Shown here: piece after piece, positions 33,784-45,668 of the stretch
How the letters are laid out: each line of letters starts with the position of its first letter
How positions within the stretch are numbered: the first letter of the stretch is position 1
Source of the DNA: Oreohelix idahoensis
Lineage: Eukaryota > Mollusca > Gastropoda > Stylommatophora > Oreohelicidae
Direction of reading: 5' to 3'
Assembly: GCA_024509875.1 (NCBI GenBank)
Contig: JAMPIV010003439.1
Coordinates: 79,501 to 143,500, forward strand
DNA length: 64,000 bases
The notes under the pieces: generated by a model
What the model was told of the DNA's origin: nothing
The model's database searches: none
The model's input: only the letters and a program-made list of their open reading frames with translations
Translations under genes and position numbers: made by a program

Positions 33784-36390
33784 TTATCTGCGTAACGCAG
33801 AATCAGGTACTAATTGTAAGTTTAGATAACGGTGATGAAAATGAACACCATTATCATGCTCGATTACCCAACGAGCGTCTCGATTGTTACGAAATGTAAC
33901 CATCGCCTGTCTATTCTGCCCATTGCATGATGGCAGAAGACGAACAAACTTAACGTTTGCTGTATAATCACAAAAATTTCTAAGTGCCTGCCAGGTAGTA
34001 TCCTGCGGCAGATTTCGTACTAACACTGTGCGAGAATACGCACTTTTCCCAATATATATAGTATCATTGTCACGAAATAGTGGACAATGATGATATGTAT
34101 TCTTTGTCAAAGAATTAACCTTCCCTTTCAACACAGACATTGTCTTTCTGTTGGATGTCGTATCATCCTGACTGGACTGAGGATGATACCTATTATCACC
34201 AAAGGTATTAAGTTTCCTACATGTCGTAGACATGTCTTTGCTGGGCAAAGTAAAAACTTTTTCATCATAATTATTTGTGTTAACTTTATGTTTCCTTTTA
34301 AGTCCAGCATTATTATTTAACCTATTATTCTTCCTCGTAATGTTTTTGTCAATGTTGACAACGTCAACAGTTTTATTAGGATCAGTTATATCCTTAGTAT
34401 GTTGTCCAATAGATCTATCATCTTCATCAATTTCCAGGATAGTACTGAGAGTGAAGTTGGAAACTGCTGTGCCACATGTATTTATGTTGTTGGCACGAAG
34501 TGTAGCCATATCAACAACAGCGTTAGCGTTGCTAAAAGAATGCAAATTTTTTTTCACCCAATCATTAATTTCTTTAGGAGTGCAATCTTTACTCCCATGT
34601 ATGCGTCCTAATGTAAGATCAGCTGATGGATTCTGTAGCATGCACACCTTGACATTACCTGAAAAAAATGGTGTATTAACATGTACAATGGCAGTGGGGT
34701 AGTACTCAATAGTACCCCCGAAGGTCATGCAACGGACATAGTCCCCTGTTGCATAGCTAGGATGTACCAAAGACTGCCGAACTCCAATGGTTGTTGATCC
34801 AGAGTCTTTTAAAACTGAGACCAAAGTACCATTGACTAATCCTCTATGGAACATCAGGGTACCCTTGCCATCGTTCGCTGAAAGACCAACTGCTGTATGA
34901 AGGTGTCCACAATTCAGCACCGTTTCCTTGGCCTTCTGAAAAATAGTATTACAATCTTGGCAACTATTTGCCACATTAAAGTTAACAGCACAACATGCAG
35001 ACGAAGATTGTGACTGATTATTATTATCAGAAACAATAGGGGTCGTACCATCCGTGAGTGCCACCCCTGCATTGTGATCAAACTGTGATGGTCTTCGTGA
35101 CTGAGACCGATGACGAGAATAATCATTTGAATTATCCCGTTGTCCTCTATTGTAACTGTTATCTCGATGTCTCGAGTTATAATTATCGCTATTGTTACAC
35201 TTGTTACCATTATTATAATTATATGACCGATTATAACTTGAGTTACGTGGATTACTGTTGTATCTTGACTGAGGTGAATCATTTCTGGTTTGTTGTCTTC
35301 CTCTATTAAAGTTATTGTTAAAGTTATTCTGTCCCTTATGAAAATTAATGTCATAGTTTTCTTTGAACCTACCTCTGTCCACACTGTGTGTTCTAGGTTT
35401 GTTATGATTATGATATGCCATATTGGAGGCTACAGGAAGTGGTTCTCTTATCAACGAGCCAGAAATATTAGCATTCGGATGAGCTGTGCAGTAATTTAAA
35501 GAAATTTTTTCTAACTCATCAATAGATTCTGGTTTTCTTTCTTGCAGATAAGCAAAGAATGGTGGGCTGACAGAAGATAATACTTTATCCCTCAATAACA
35601 AATCGACTAACTGGTCGTAAGATTTGTTGACACCTGCCAGTTCAACCCATCTGTTAAAAGTATTGCGTATGTTAGCAATAAAACCTGTGAAATCTTTATT
35701 GTTATCTGGCAACAAACTTTTAAAACGTAATCTACATGCCTTTTCGTTCAAGTGGAACCGACGTAATAACAACGTCTTAATGGCCTCATAATCTGTTGCT
35801 AATGTTGGATCTATATTTTGTGCTGCACTTGCAGGTTCGCCATCCAGAAATTCCCTAAGTTTAAGTGCCCATGCAGTTTTGTCAAGGTTATTGACCTTAT
35901 ATATATCCTCAAAGCGCGCCAGCCACGATGATAGGTCATCCACGTGTAACTTGAATGGTGGTAGTTTAAAGTAATAATTGCCCTTAAGTCGGGTGGATGA
36001 AGATCCAGATTGAGCATTATCATTTTGGCTTGATGCAGCACTCTGCGAATTAAGTTTTGCTGTTTCCAATTTAAGCCGTTGCAGTTCCATTTCTTGCTGC
36101 AGTATGATTTCTTGTCGTTTCAATTTATTCTCTTCTTCAATCCGTAGGATTTCATCTCTTGCCACCTTTCTTTCTTCTTCTTGTCTTAATTCTGCTTTCT
36201 TTTCAGCCTCCTTTCTTTCAAGTTCTTCCATCTCTGCCTTAGCAATAGTTTTCCTTTCAGCCTCCTTTCTTTCAAGTTCTTCCATCTCTGCCTTATATCT
36301 TGACAGTTGTTGTTCAGCAAATTCAAGGAGTGCCTCTCCCTTTTTATTACAATCTTTTCCAATTTTAATGAAATGGTCCAAGGTAAGCAT
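33784..36390 (-). CDS. Gag-protease-RRM protein of the inner LTR element (868 aa, intact)
   Basis: One uninterrupted frame. Residues 20-112 are a Glu/Lys/Arg-rich coiled coil containing an 18-residue tandem duplication (33-48 and 51-66). Residues 138-302 are SCAN-like Gag (KLPPFKLHVDDLSSWLARFE ... LLLRRFHLNEKACRLRF ... LLLRDKVLSS). Residues 325-440 are Asn/Arg/Ser/Tyr-rich and disordered, in place of zinc knuckles. A Cys/His cluster (466-498) leads to an aspartic protease with active site D529-S530-G531 and box DLTLGRIHG. Residues 785-862 are an RNA-recognition motif: RNP2 VLVRNLP (789-795) and RNP1-like RQAMVTF (827-833). Gag assembles particles; the RRM presumably binds RNA instead of CCHC fingers. 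RT and integrase are absent, so the element would need help in trans. Confidence 0.85.
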   Translation of the reverse strand: MLTLDHFIKIGKDCNKKGEALLEFAEQQLSRYKAEMEELERKEAERKTIAKAEMEELERKEAEKKAELRQEEERKVARDEILRIEEENKLKRQEIILQQEMELQRLKLETAKLNSQSAASSQNDNAQSGSSSTRLKGNYYFKLPPFKLHVDDLSSWLARFEDIYKVNNLDKTAWALKLREFLDGEPASAAQNIDPTLATDYEAIKTLLLRRFHLNEKACRLRFKSLLPDNNKDFTGFIANIRNTFNRWVELAGVNKSYDQLVDLLLRDKVLSSVSPPFFAYLQERKPESIDELEKISLNYCTAHPNANISGSLIREPLPVASNMAYHNHNKPRTHSVDRGRFKENYDINFHKGQNNFNNNFNRGRQQTRNDSPQSRYNSNPRNSSYNRSYNYNNGNKCNNSDNYNSRHRDNSYNRGQRDNSNDYSRHRSQSRRPSQFDHNAGVALTDGTTPIVSDNNNQSQSSSACCAVNFNVANSCQDCNTIFQKAKETVLNCGHLHTAVGLSANDGKGTLMFHRGLVNGTLVSVLKDSGSTTIGVRQSLVHPSYATGDYVRCMTFGGTIEYYPTAIVHVNTPFFSGNVKVCMLQNPSADLTLGRIHGSKDCTPKEINDWVKKNLHSFSNANAVVDMATLRANNINTCGTAVSNFTLSTILEIDEDDRSIGQHTKDITDPNKTVDVVNIDKNITRKNNRLNNNAGLKRKHKVNTNNYDEKVFTLPSKDMSTTCRKLNTFGDNRYHPQSSQDDTTSNRKTMSVLKGKVNSLTKNTYHHCPLFRDNDTIYIGKSAYSRTVLVRNLPQDTTWQALRNFCDYTANVKFVRLLPSCNGQNRQAMVTFRNNRDARWVIEHDNGVHFHHRYLNLQLVPDSALRR

Positions 36391-37726
36391 TCTTGGAGTT
36401 TAATTATTTAAGTATTCAATTACTTATGTCTTGTAATTGACAATATAATCTATGTCGATAATTATAATTACTCAACGAATGAATAATTATTATACGAAAT
36501 TGTAATATTACTGTATTGTTATGTATGAGTTCCACAAACTATAATATTTTATAAAAATATTATATATATACTCACTGATATCTATCATAAATAGTTATGA
36601 TAGTTAGTTATATAAGCTGCTGAAATTATATCAAGCGCTTAATATTAATATTTAATAATTATGTGTATTATCCCCAAATAATTAGTCTTAATTGTCACTA
36701 AGTTCACAATATAGTACTGAGAAAGTGTACTAATTTCTATTAAATATGTATTATTATGTTATAAAATTTTAATAATTAATCATTATATTTTATGCCTTAA
36801 TCATGAGGCATAAAATGCATTGTCCATTTCTAGAACCACTACTGCAAATATGTGCAAAGTCCCTAATTCCTCATCAAATCTGATAAAAATTTAATTATAT
36901 TCATCTACACTATTATTAATGAAGAAATTATAGTATTAATATTAAATTATAGAAGGATGAAATGAATACGAACAATACAATGGGTTAACCAAGGATTACA
37001 GAACAATATTACCACAAGACAAAGACATTTTCACAATAAAACTGCATTAATAGATAAGGTGACTAAACCGGAAGTGAGATCTTAAAGAATGAACTGAATA
37101 GATAATTAACCTGTGTACACAAAAACTAGTGACGTATACATGGACTCATTGACGAATGTACAGAAAAAAATTAAACTGAATGATAGTAAGGTCAGAAAAA
37201 CACGATAGGTTACAAACATTGTTACAAAACTGAATAAAAATTGAAACTAAATACATTAAAATACACCAATTATAACTTGACTGGACATCTAACATGCAAG
37301 GTCAATTAATTGCTATTACGAACGAACGAAATTCATCGGAAGGTCGTCGATGGGTTCTTCGTTAAAAGCAATCAACTAACGGCCCTAAGGAACATTCAGA
37401 ATGAATATCGGCATCCTGAGAGCCATTTTTATTCATTATGAACCGCCGCCCAACCATACCCGCAAATAAAGGACAACATCAACGGACAAAAAGAAACAGA
37501 TATAACATCGATAAACAATTAATAGAGAGGACATGCCTGCAAAATGGTATGGACTCGTTAGTGTGTTAATGAATGACAATCGTCCTAGGTCTAAACTTAT
37601 CTTTAGAAGGCTCCGGCGATGTCAAATTCGTCAACGGACTAGACTAGTGCCTAGTACTGTTTGCTCATGATTGGCTGATCACAGTATTCTCTTTTCTGGT
37701 CTTCTTGATTAAGCAAATATTAATCG
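36391..37726 (-). other. AT-rich leader of the inner element
   Basis: Lies between the 5' LTR and the Gag start on the coding strand, and is split by the LINE at 37727-38445. No coding potential is seen. Confidence 0.5.
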
Positions 37727-38445
37727 GTTAAAATTGGTCTCCAAATAAATGCCTCTAAAACTAAAGCTATGAGCTTTTCTAACGAGACCTTTGATATCAT
37801 CTTGAACGGGGAAAAACTACAGAAAGTTGAAAGTTTCAATTATTTAGGCAGTAAAATTACTCAGGATGGTGACACAACAAGAGAAATCCATACTAGAATT
37901 GCTTTGGCAGCTAGCGCCTTCAATAGATTATCTAACATTTGGAAATTACGATCATTGAATATACATACCAAGCTTCGTCTGTTTAATTCAAATGTTATCT
38001 CAGTGTTAACATACGGCTGTGAGAGTTGGAAAATAACAAAATCATTGGAGAACAAGCTGAATACATTCGAGAACAAATGTCTTAGAAAACTCATGAACAT
38101 CAGTTGGAAAGAATTCAAGACTAATCGACAAATAAGAGAAGACTCTAGGCAGAAATATGTCTCCGACTATATAAGGAAAAGACGATGGTCATATATCGGT
38201 CATGTCCTACGAATGCAAAACAACAGAATACCACTACAGGCGCTCACTTGGGTTCCTGAGGGTAAGCGGAAAAAAGGAAGACCAAAAGAAACACTCAGAA
38301 GAACAATAATAAGAGAAGGAAGAACGTTGGGCCTAAATAATGTGCAAGAGCTAAGAGGAGTGGCGTCACAACGAACAACCTGGAGAGCACTGGTTTCTGC
38401 CTTATGCGCCGTGTTTGGCGCTTAAAGAATTTATTATTATTATTA
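37727..38445 (+). mobile_element. RTE-like LINE (family D) fragment with (TTA)n tail
   Basis: A 5'-truncated LINE inserted in the leader of the inner LTR element, opposite in strand. It ends in (TTA)n (38427-38445). Since it interrupts a recently inserted element, either it is very young or it was carried along by the family. Confidence 0.8.
37769..38425 (+). pseudogene. C-terminal part of family D LINE reverse transcriptase
   Basis: 218 residues, open to its stop: FNYLGSKITQDGD, LTYGCESWKITKSLE, RRWSYIGHVLRMQ, GKRKKGRPKETLRR. This is the thumb/C-terminal region of RTE-type RTs. A few codons upstream (GLQINASKTKAMSF) also fit. The palm and endonuclease are missing, so it cannot act, although this part has no stop. 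Confidence 0.85.
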
Positions 38446-38617
38446 ATCAAAACTGGAATGAGTTGACGGTTGTTCCTTTTGAAGCGCGGCATCTACGCAC
38501 GATGTAGTGACGTCAGATTTGCATTGCGTAGTCATGTGTTCAACGTAGTATTATGGAAATCATGTGACTTGCTTGTAATGGTAAACAGTTGGCAACACAT
38601 GTAAACAAGAAAATCTT

Positions 38618-38647
38618 TTTTTCTTCGTCCCCGCGATGGCCCACCAC
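38618..38647 (-). promoter_or_regulatory. Possible primer-binding site of the inner element
   Basis: Just inside the 5' LTR the minus strand reads TGGTGGGCCATCGCGGGGAC. A TGG start is expected for complementarity to a tRNA 3' CCA end. The tRNA was not identified. Confidence 0.35.
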
Positions 38648-39256
38648 TGTTACCGTTGCCTTCTCACTGTTGCCGTTAACACTGTTAATGGGGCTGGTTT
38701 ATACTGGCTCTTCTATTTACGTTTACATATAATTATCCATTGTCTTTTCTCAGTAAATTATGAGATCGTGCTCTTGATGGTGAAGTACGCGAAGGTGGGA
38801 TATAATATTGACAACTTCATCATACAGTCAAATTCTGACGTTATAGATTTGATAAGTCCTTTCTCGAGTCCATATACATTTATTATATCGATTCAATACA
38901 AGAACAGTTTACACATGGTCATCATGACAAATTATACATAATAAGTTGCAGTTCATACTTCATATATTATTCCTTTACAAATCAGTCCTTTGTCTCTTAG
39001 CTTGAAAACATAGTCGTCAGAACCGCATAACTGTATGCACGCGTGGTTGGAAAATCCAATACACCGACAGTGAGATTATGCGTCTGGCATTAGAATAACT
39101 AGGGCGGACTATAAATTCACGTTGACAAGGTTTAGTCAATTACTAACCTGTACCTTCATCTTTCTTCGTTATCACATTGGACTGACCCATGTCCATTATT
39201 TAATGTACTATAATTGTGCGGCAATACAAGCCCGGCAATATAACATTCCAAGGACA
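38648..39256 (-). repeat. 5' LTR of the inner retrotransposon
   Basis: Direct-repeat partner of 31675-32278. The outer few bases differ by a short internal duplication (GGCAACGGTAACA against GGCAACA). It would hold the promoter of the Gag-protease-RRM transcript. Confidence 0.85.
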
Positions 39257-40944
39257 CGTCTTATCGGTTCGACGGTCGTCTAAAAAAGGGTCTCGTCTCT
39301 TGGTCACCGTGCGTGACAACTAACGCTGAAACGTCATAGCGTTCACTAGACCAATAATATTTTTACATTACATTACACGTTGTAACCCCTAAAATAGCAT
39401 GCTGCTAACCTCTAGCAGACCATGCCAATAAATCTGCCGTAACATCCTGCCCACAGGATAGGATACCTTCTAAGAATTAATAGCGCAAAATCCTACAGAT
39501 GAAATCAGAACACAAATAAATAACATAATCGTCACGTCCAACAACAACACTGAAACAATGAATACCAACTGAAGCCTGTAGAGCAGCCTGGACAAATAAA
39601 TGAATTAAGGCCTTAGAATGATGAACCAAAACAAACTAAGGTTACGTAGCTTTTTCTGGTGCACTGGAATGACGGCTATGGCAAAAAACACATCTGATCT
39701 GCTGTCTCCAAGTCACGTCTGCAGCAGTAACTTTTAAAAGCGCATACACTACAACAGTTCATGTCAGGAATATGTTAATACACACTTAGTATATAATTTA
39801 AGCTATTAGAACACAAAATAAAAATGGAAGAATTAGAAGAAGGATGACATATAGGATTAGCATAGTTATAGGTAAAGTAGATATTAGTAATATGTAAGGA
39901 AGATAGGAATGGCAAAGCTATAGGTAAAGCAGATATACGATTAGTTCTAACTGCTATCTAACCCAAACCTACATAACATATAATGTCTTAGAGAGAAAGA
40001 GTGAAAACTAACAACAGTAGAACAGCAACACTGAAGGTGAACTAGAAAATAAGTGATAATACTGAAAGTAACAGAAGTTAACAGAAAAAGCTAAATGTGA
40101 ATACAGAAGTACTCAATATATGAGAAGAAATACTGATTTTTCAAGAAATGCACTGTAAGCACCATATAAAACACAAATTAACTTCTAAGTAGAAACTTAG
40201 TGCAGTAAACTACTTGAACATTAGCATATTAGAGCACGAAAGAATGTTACGTAACCACATTATTTATCAGATACCTGACTAATATCTTGATTAGACTGTA
40301 CACTTAGATCTACTAGTAATCACCTTAACCGAACAACAATAAAAACTTATCTAACTAAGCTGTATCTCAAGGAATTATAACGAACACCAATTGTTCACAG
40401 AACAACTATATAATACTTAAATCCCAAGCGTGTAGATATGTTTATAATGTCCTCAGCATGTCCCAAGGCGATAAAAGTATGAAGACAATATAGTGCACAG
40501 TCACAACACACTCAGTTCAGATTCAGTAGCACCACCGGCTACACACAGTGAAAAACAGGACTCGTCTATTTCACTTCACACTGTGTTGAGTAGAACACTG
40601 CAACACAGTTCCCTCCGATATCTCCACATATTTCCAAAGATCTTCTTCTGGTCACAACAGATTCTTCCGGATACACCATAGGTTCCTCTGGTCACAACAC
40701 ACCGTTTCACAGCAGCCGCAAGCAATTGATGTAAAGAGACTTATAAGACAGCATTCCTAGCACACTGTATATTCGTCAGCGCACAGTTACCGCTGACAGC
40801 TGACCAAGATTTGAACAGTGCAGAATCGTTCAGTTACTGTAAAGTTGTTACGCTTCGCTGCGTTGACAACCAAACTGTAGGCTACTGACTAAATGCCTTT
40901 TTGATTACTTCAGTGGTGTACCACATTGGGTTTACTTGAAACAT
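39257..40944 (-). other. Leader of the outer element
   Basis: Continues 31284-31674 across the inner insertion. AT-rich; several short repeats of GTAAAGTAGATATTAG type (39860-39940); no gene seen. Confidence 0.5.
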
Positions 40945-40963
40945 CCAAATAGATGACCCCCAA
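40945..40963 (-). promoter_or_regulatory. Primer-binding site of the outer element
   Basis: Three bases inside the LTR end the minus strand reads TGGGGGTCATCTATTTGG, starting with the TGG complementary to tRNA CCA. This agrees with the purine tract at the opposite end and confirms the minus-strand orientation. Confidence 0.55.
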
Positions 40964-40965
40964 TG

Positions 40966-41598
40966 TGACGGGTAAGGTGTATGTGGGTAGATGTAGACGA
41001 TCAGACAACACTCATACACCGCTCGTCTAGCTCACTGTCTAAGGAGTAATACACCAACTCCAACACTATATCAATCTCCGTGAATATATAACATCACAAA
41101 TAAGTCATAATGGGCGCAGAGGCATTACAAACATTGGAGACATAACAAATCCCGAGTATTCTACGATCACCCTGATCCTTGGAATAACTACAGCCACAAA
41201 ATAGGATACTTCACAAATCCGCTGCACAACTCTGGCCCTCTACTCGCGCACTACTACAGACATCCACCCTTCTCTTCTCTACGCTCTTCGCTGTCTCCTG
41301 TCTACTGTCTACTCTCTACTGACTCAACACACTACTGACTCAACACACGTCTCTCTCTGACTGACCCCTTTCATTCGTATTCACCAAACACGTGAAAACC
41401 TTCCACGCTCCACTGAGCTTCATTCACGCCTAACTACAGCTAGCAGCTTGTCTTGATCTCTGCTAACAACATTGCTTGTAACTAAAATATTACAAGGCAA
41501 GCTTTCCCAACTCACAACAACTCAAATGACTAATAAACTCCCGCTGGAGCATAAGAATATTCACACATGCAAAAACCCTTTCAAATCACTCCGTGACA
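40966..41598 (-). repeat. 5' LTR of the outer retrotransposon
   Basis: Partner of 27476-28108, same 633-bp length. More differences than between the inner LTRs, as expected if the inner element inserted later. No clear target-site duplication is seen (left flank GACTC, right flank GAGAC). The stretch 41599-42940 shows no recognised feature. Confidence 0.9.
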
Positions 41599-43039
41599 GA
41601 GACCCCTACCAAAATCAGACACTTATTTGCAATAGGTTTGGCATTTAATATGCAAAGATGGACTGCTCCTGATTGGACTTCTCCTCCACTAAGCAAATGA
41701 GTTTGTGGGCAAAAACTTCGCTTACATTCTACAGATTTGTAAGACTATTTCACTGAATTCCAATTTTGTCAAGGAGAAATCATGGACAGACAGGAACACG
41801 AGATATTAGTACCCAAATACAGGACAGGCCAAACAGCTGGAATGGAATTCTAAGACTAGAAGAGAGTAACTCCAGAGATATCACTTTGCACCTTAAGTTA
41901 TAGGATCCTAGTTTAAGTGCACCAAGTTAGACACCTAGCCCACCCGAAGAGAAGGCATCTTAAATCATTCGCCCGACAATATTTGGACATTTCATGTACA
42001 AAACGACTGTTTAGCCGATATCGGGGTAAGTTGTAATACGTACATGTTATCATTTTATGTTTGTATTCTGACGTGCATAACATGCTTGTGAATGTACAGT
42101 GGCATACGAGGCTGGCAACCTCATCACTGCAAATAGTTTGACACATGAACCAACACTGCAAGAGCTAGTGAGTACTTTGTGCGGGATTCCTTACAAGGAA
42201 TCACCATCAGAGGTGGCCCTGGCTCCACAGAGAGCAGGCATTGGATGATATCCTAGTATATTGTGACGTATAATGGAATCTAGCTACATCATCCGACTGT
42301 CTTTGTTTTGAGACCTAGAACCATTGGGAATAGATGTGTTAATAGTTTCGAGGTGTTTTCTTTCTGGATTTCTGGTAATATATAAATTTGTGCTTAAGCG
42401 TATTAAAGTGTTAAAAATATTAGCATCTTAAATTCACTGTGATTTTCTAGGTGTTAGAACCAATGGAAAATAACGCGTAGCTATTTTTATTCCAGATGTT
42501 TCAGTTGTTCATTTAATCATCCGCTATCACACAGAAAGAGACGGTTTAGTTGACTAATTAATATACAAGGTGACGGATAATTGACGGAATAGAACTCACG
42601 TTTATTTCATCTTGTGTAATTTAGTAAGTGACTTGTTTAAATATCATGAGACTTAACAAACCAACGCTGACCCTCTAACAGCTACTTAGCGAAAGGTGAT
42701 ATTTGTTAAAGTGCGCGTATGGATATATTCAATAATAACTTACCAGATATGAATAGGCTAGTGACAACGTAGATGTTATTAGCAGTATAATTTTCATAAT
42801 GTTCCTATATCCTTTACGCATGACCTGATCAATGGCGACCAATAATCCTCAAAGAAGGAGCGGGAGAATAATCAGTTTATGACAGCTTAGATGATCTCAG
42901 TTGTTGTGCTTTCTTTCCTTTAAAATTAAGTGAGGTTTAAATATAAACATCAATCTTCTATTTATTTATTTTTCAAGAGTAATCTTAAGCGAAAGTTGAC
43001 ACCCTTAATGATTCTCAAATTCATACTCTATTTTTGGCT

Positions 43040-43119
43040 ATTGTTGGTCCACCATTGCAGAGCTGGGAAGACAATACCGTCTCACTATGTCAACGATTCA
43101 AAAGAGTTCTTATTCAAAA
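43040..43119 (+). mobile_element. Family F LINE, left half (interrupted by the gypsy element)
   Basis: ACTATGTCAACGATTCAAA and GAGTTCT match 25500-25545 of the family F copy. The match breaks exactly at the LTR edge (43120) and resumes at 53391 beyond the other LTR. Confidence 0.65.
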
Positions 43120-44274
43120 TGTGATTGTACGGGTGGTACTAAGGGGAATTTAGTAGTTAGACTATCTCCTTAAAGGTTAAGAAGAGCTCTCTCTTTTTTC
43201 ACTTTCTAACTTATACAGAGGGCGTGACGTGTAGTATAGTGGTCTAGTCTTCTAGGTCTGTAGACTCGCTATCGCAAGAGTTGTTATTTCCTAGAAGAGG
43301 TTTTACTGACCCAGGCTCTGTTGGAACTCATTTATGATGGAGACCTTGTGGTTAGATAAATATTCAAAATCCATACAGATGATTTCAAAAATGGTAACAA
43401 GTCAATGTAGTACAAATTTCAGCTTTTTCGTAAAGGCTCCAAATCTGGAGTATTTTCAGAACATGATCATCTCAATTCACTTTGGTTACTGATTTGAGAT
43501 CTTTTTCAGATAATCGAACAATCCTTTTTTCATACACTCTCTCATTCAATTATCTCAAAAAAAAACGGCGTTCCTTTGTGGGGAACCTCTATATCGTTCT
43601 TGCGTTACTAATTGATTAGTCCTCTATATCTATTTAGTCGTAAAACGCTATCAATTTCTAAAACCGTTTTTTTCCTCAAGACCTTTCAACAATCTTTGGC
43701 ACAATCGAGCGAAACGGCGTAGTCACGTGCTTACCTTGTGCAAATAATGTACGACATACCTCGTGGCAGAGTAAAACTCTGATCTGCAAATACCAACTGG
43801 TTGTAAACAATATCTTGAATCAAATTCAATGATGAAGTACGAATACTCTCCACCGACGAGACCTAAGGTTGTTTTTCTAACCAGGGGATGGTCACAATCG
43901 CAAACCACCGCGCCCATACAGTAAGAAAACCTTGTATGCAATGGTCATGTTTGTCTTTTTCTCTTCTCCAACTCGATTAAGACTGCCGAATTCTTCAATA
44001 TACTGGGATATATACCAAAAGCAGTGCCAAGCTGACGTCTAATGCAGGTTTTCCATTCGTTGGTAGACCGGAAACCATTGATACATGGCTTATGATTGGT
44101 CTTCCGATATAACTTTTGTGTACTCACACAAGGTTTGATGACGTCAGGGGTTATTGTTATACACAAAAGTGTATAAAGACGTTATTGTTTAATGAGAAGT
44201 GTTAATTTTATTGTTTTCTACTTAATGGTAGTGCAGTTAGCGCTTAAGTTGTAGGAGTAGGCCATCCGGTAACA
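43120..44274 (-). repeat. 3' LTR of a degraded gypsy element
   Basis: About 1155 bp, matching 52043-53390. On the coding strand it begins TGTTACCGGATGGCC and ends near GTACAATCACA. GGTGGTACTAAGGGG and AGGGCGTGACGTGTAGTATA identify the pair. Numerous differences point to an old insertion. Confidence 0.85.
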
Positions 44275-45668
44275 TAGATCCCGGGGCCACCAAAATGTAT
44301 CCCAGAGGGAGACATTTTCATCCTAGAAAAAAGTAAAAACCGGAAAAAAATTTGAGGATCGTACAAAAACACTTCGTAAAAATAAATTTCAAACCAATCG
44401 GACTCACGGCATGAACATGGGATGCCATGGAGTCAGAGGGGGAAATGGTGGTGATACACCATGCTAATAAGTGACAGTGGGCTTGGAAAACGGAGGGGAG
44501 AAAAAAACGTAGATATAATGAACGGCATTAATGCAAATATTGGCAGGAAAAAATAAAAACGACTGGGAAAATAAATGCGCCCAAAATGTCAACACATCCC
44601 AAACAAACGGGATGAAAATGACTGGAAGGTGTTAAACATTTATCAGTGAGTTAAGTGCCGTGCTAACGCACATAGGCTCGAGAAAGAGAAAAAAGGACAT
44701 ATCGGCATAATATGGCCGGAAGGAACGAGGAAAAAAAACGAGTATAATATCGTATGTTGGTGATCATGTACAATATCGTTGGGATGGAATGAATAAATGA
44801 ATAAGCACTACTTTAATACAAAGATAAGTGCTAATAACTAACTATATGTTATAATTATCGACCAAAAAAAAAAAAAGATTGGAAAACGATAAAATGGGCA
44901 CCATTGCCAAATATCATTTTAAGTTAGCTAATCGCTAGTAAAATAATATCGTAGGCAAAACGCAACAAAGTACATGGCAAAATGTAGGATGACATAATCA
45001 AATGGCAGGGGATGTAATCAAGGGGGTAAAGGAATAGTGAATGAAGAGGAGGGAAAGATAGTAGAAAAAAGAGGCTGCCAAACAACAAAGGACTTCAGCG
45101 AAAAGGGCAAGACACGTACAATAGGAAATAATATCAGAAGAATGGTTGAAGAAAAGTGCCAAAGCGCTAGAAGTAGAGCCAACGGTGATACAATTAAAAA
45201 AAAATTATCCAAGGAGCAGAAAGGAAAAGGCGACTGAAGACATCTATCATAAGATTGAGCAGACAGGATATAATATATAGAGAAGGCGTGGTTAATTGCA
45301 AGAACATAAGAAGCAAGCATTAAAAAAAATTATATAAAAAAAACGAAAAGGCGTGGCAGCTCTCGATATGTGGCGGACATCGTGGAAACTGTAAGCTCCG
45401 AAAGGGATGGCATCAGGAAACATGACTGCTTCAACATGACGGACAGGAAACATGGCGGCTGCAACATGGCGGATGGGCAACATGGCGGCTACAACATGAC
45501 GGGCAGGGAACATGCTAACAGGCACGAGAACGACCTCTGAAAATAAACTGGAAAGTCAAGGGATGAACGTTTGGGATAAAATCTTGAGCATTTCAATTTT
45601 CGCGACCTGGCTGGATGATAATCGTGGATAATAAAGTTGATGTTGATGAGGAGGGGAAACAGTGTGTA
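44275..45668 (-). other. Non-coding 3' region of the gypsy element
   Basis: Purine-rich, without a supported gene. Short open frames here do not resemble env or any family I know. Confidence 0.5.
45412..45514 (+). repeat. 30-bp minisatellite
   Basis: About three units of the form GCTGCAACATGGCGGATGGG plus CAACATGGCG. On the minus strand it encodes a ten-residue repeat (MFPVRHVAAA type), but the frame is short and probably untranslated. Confidence 0.75.

Noticed and set aside
35290..36403. Plus-strand Ser-rich frames opposite the Gag-protease-RRM gene
   Set aside because: Antisense of a clear coding region with recognisable domains.
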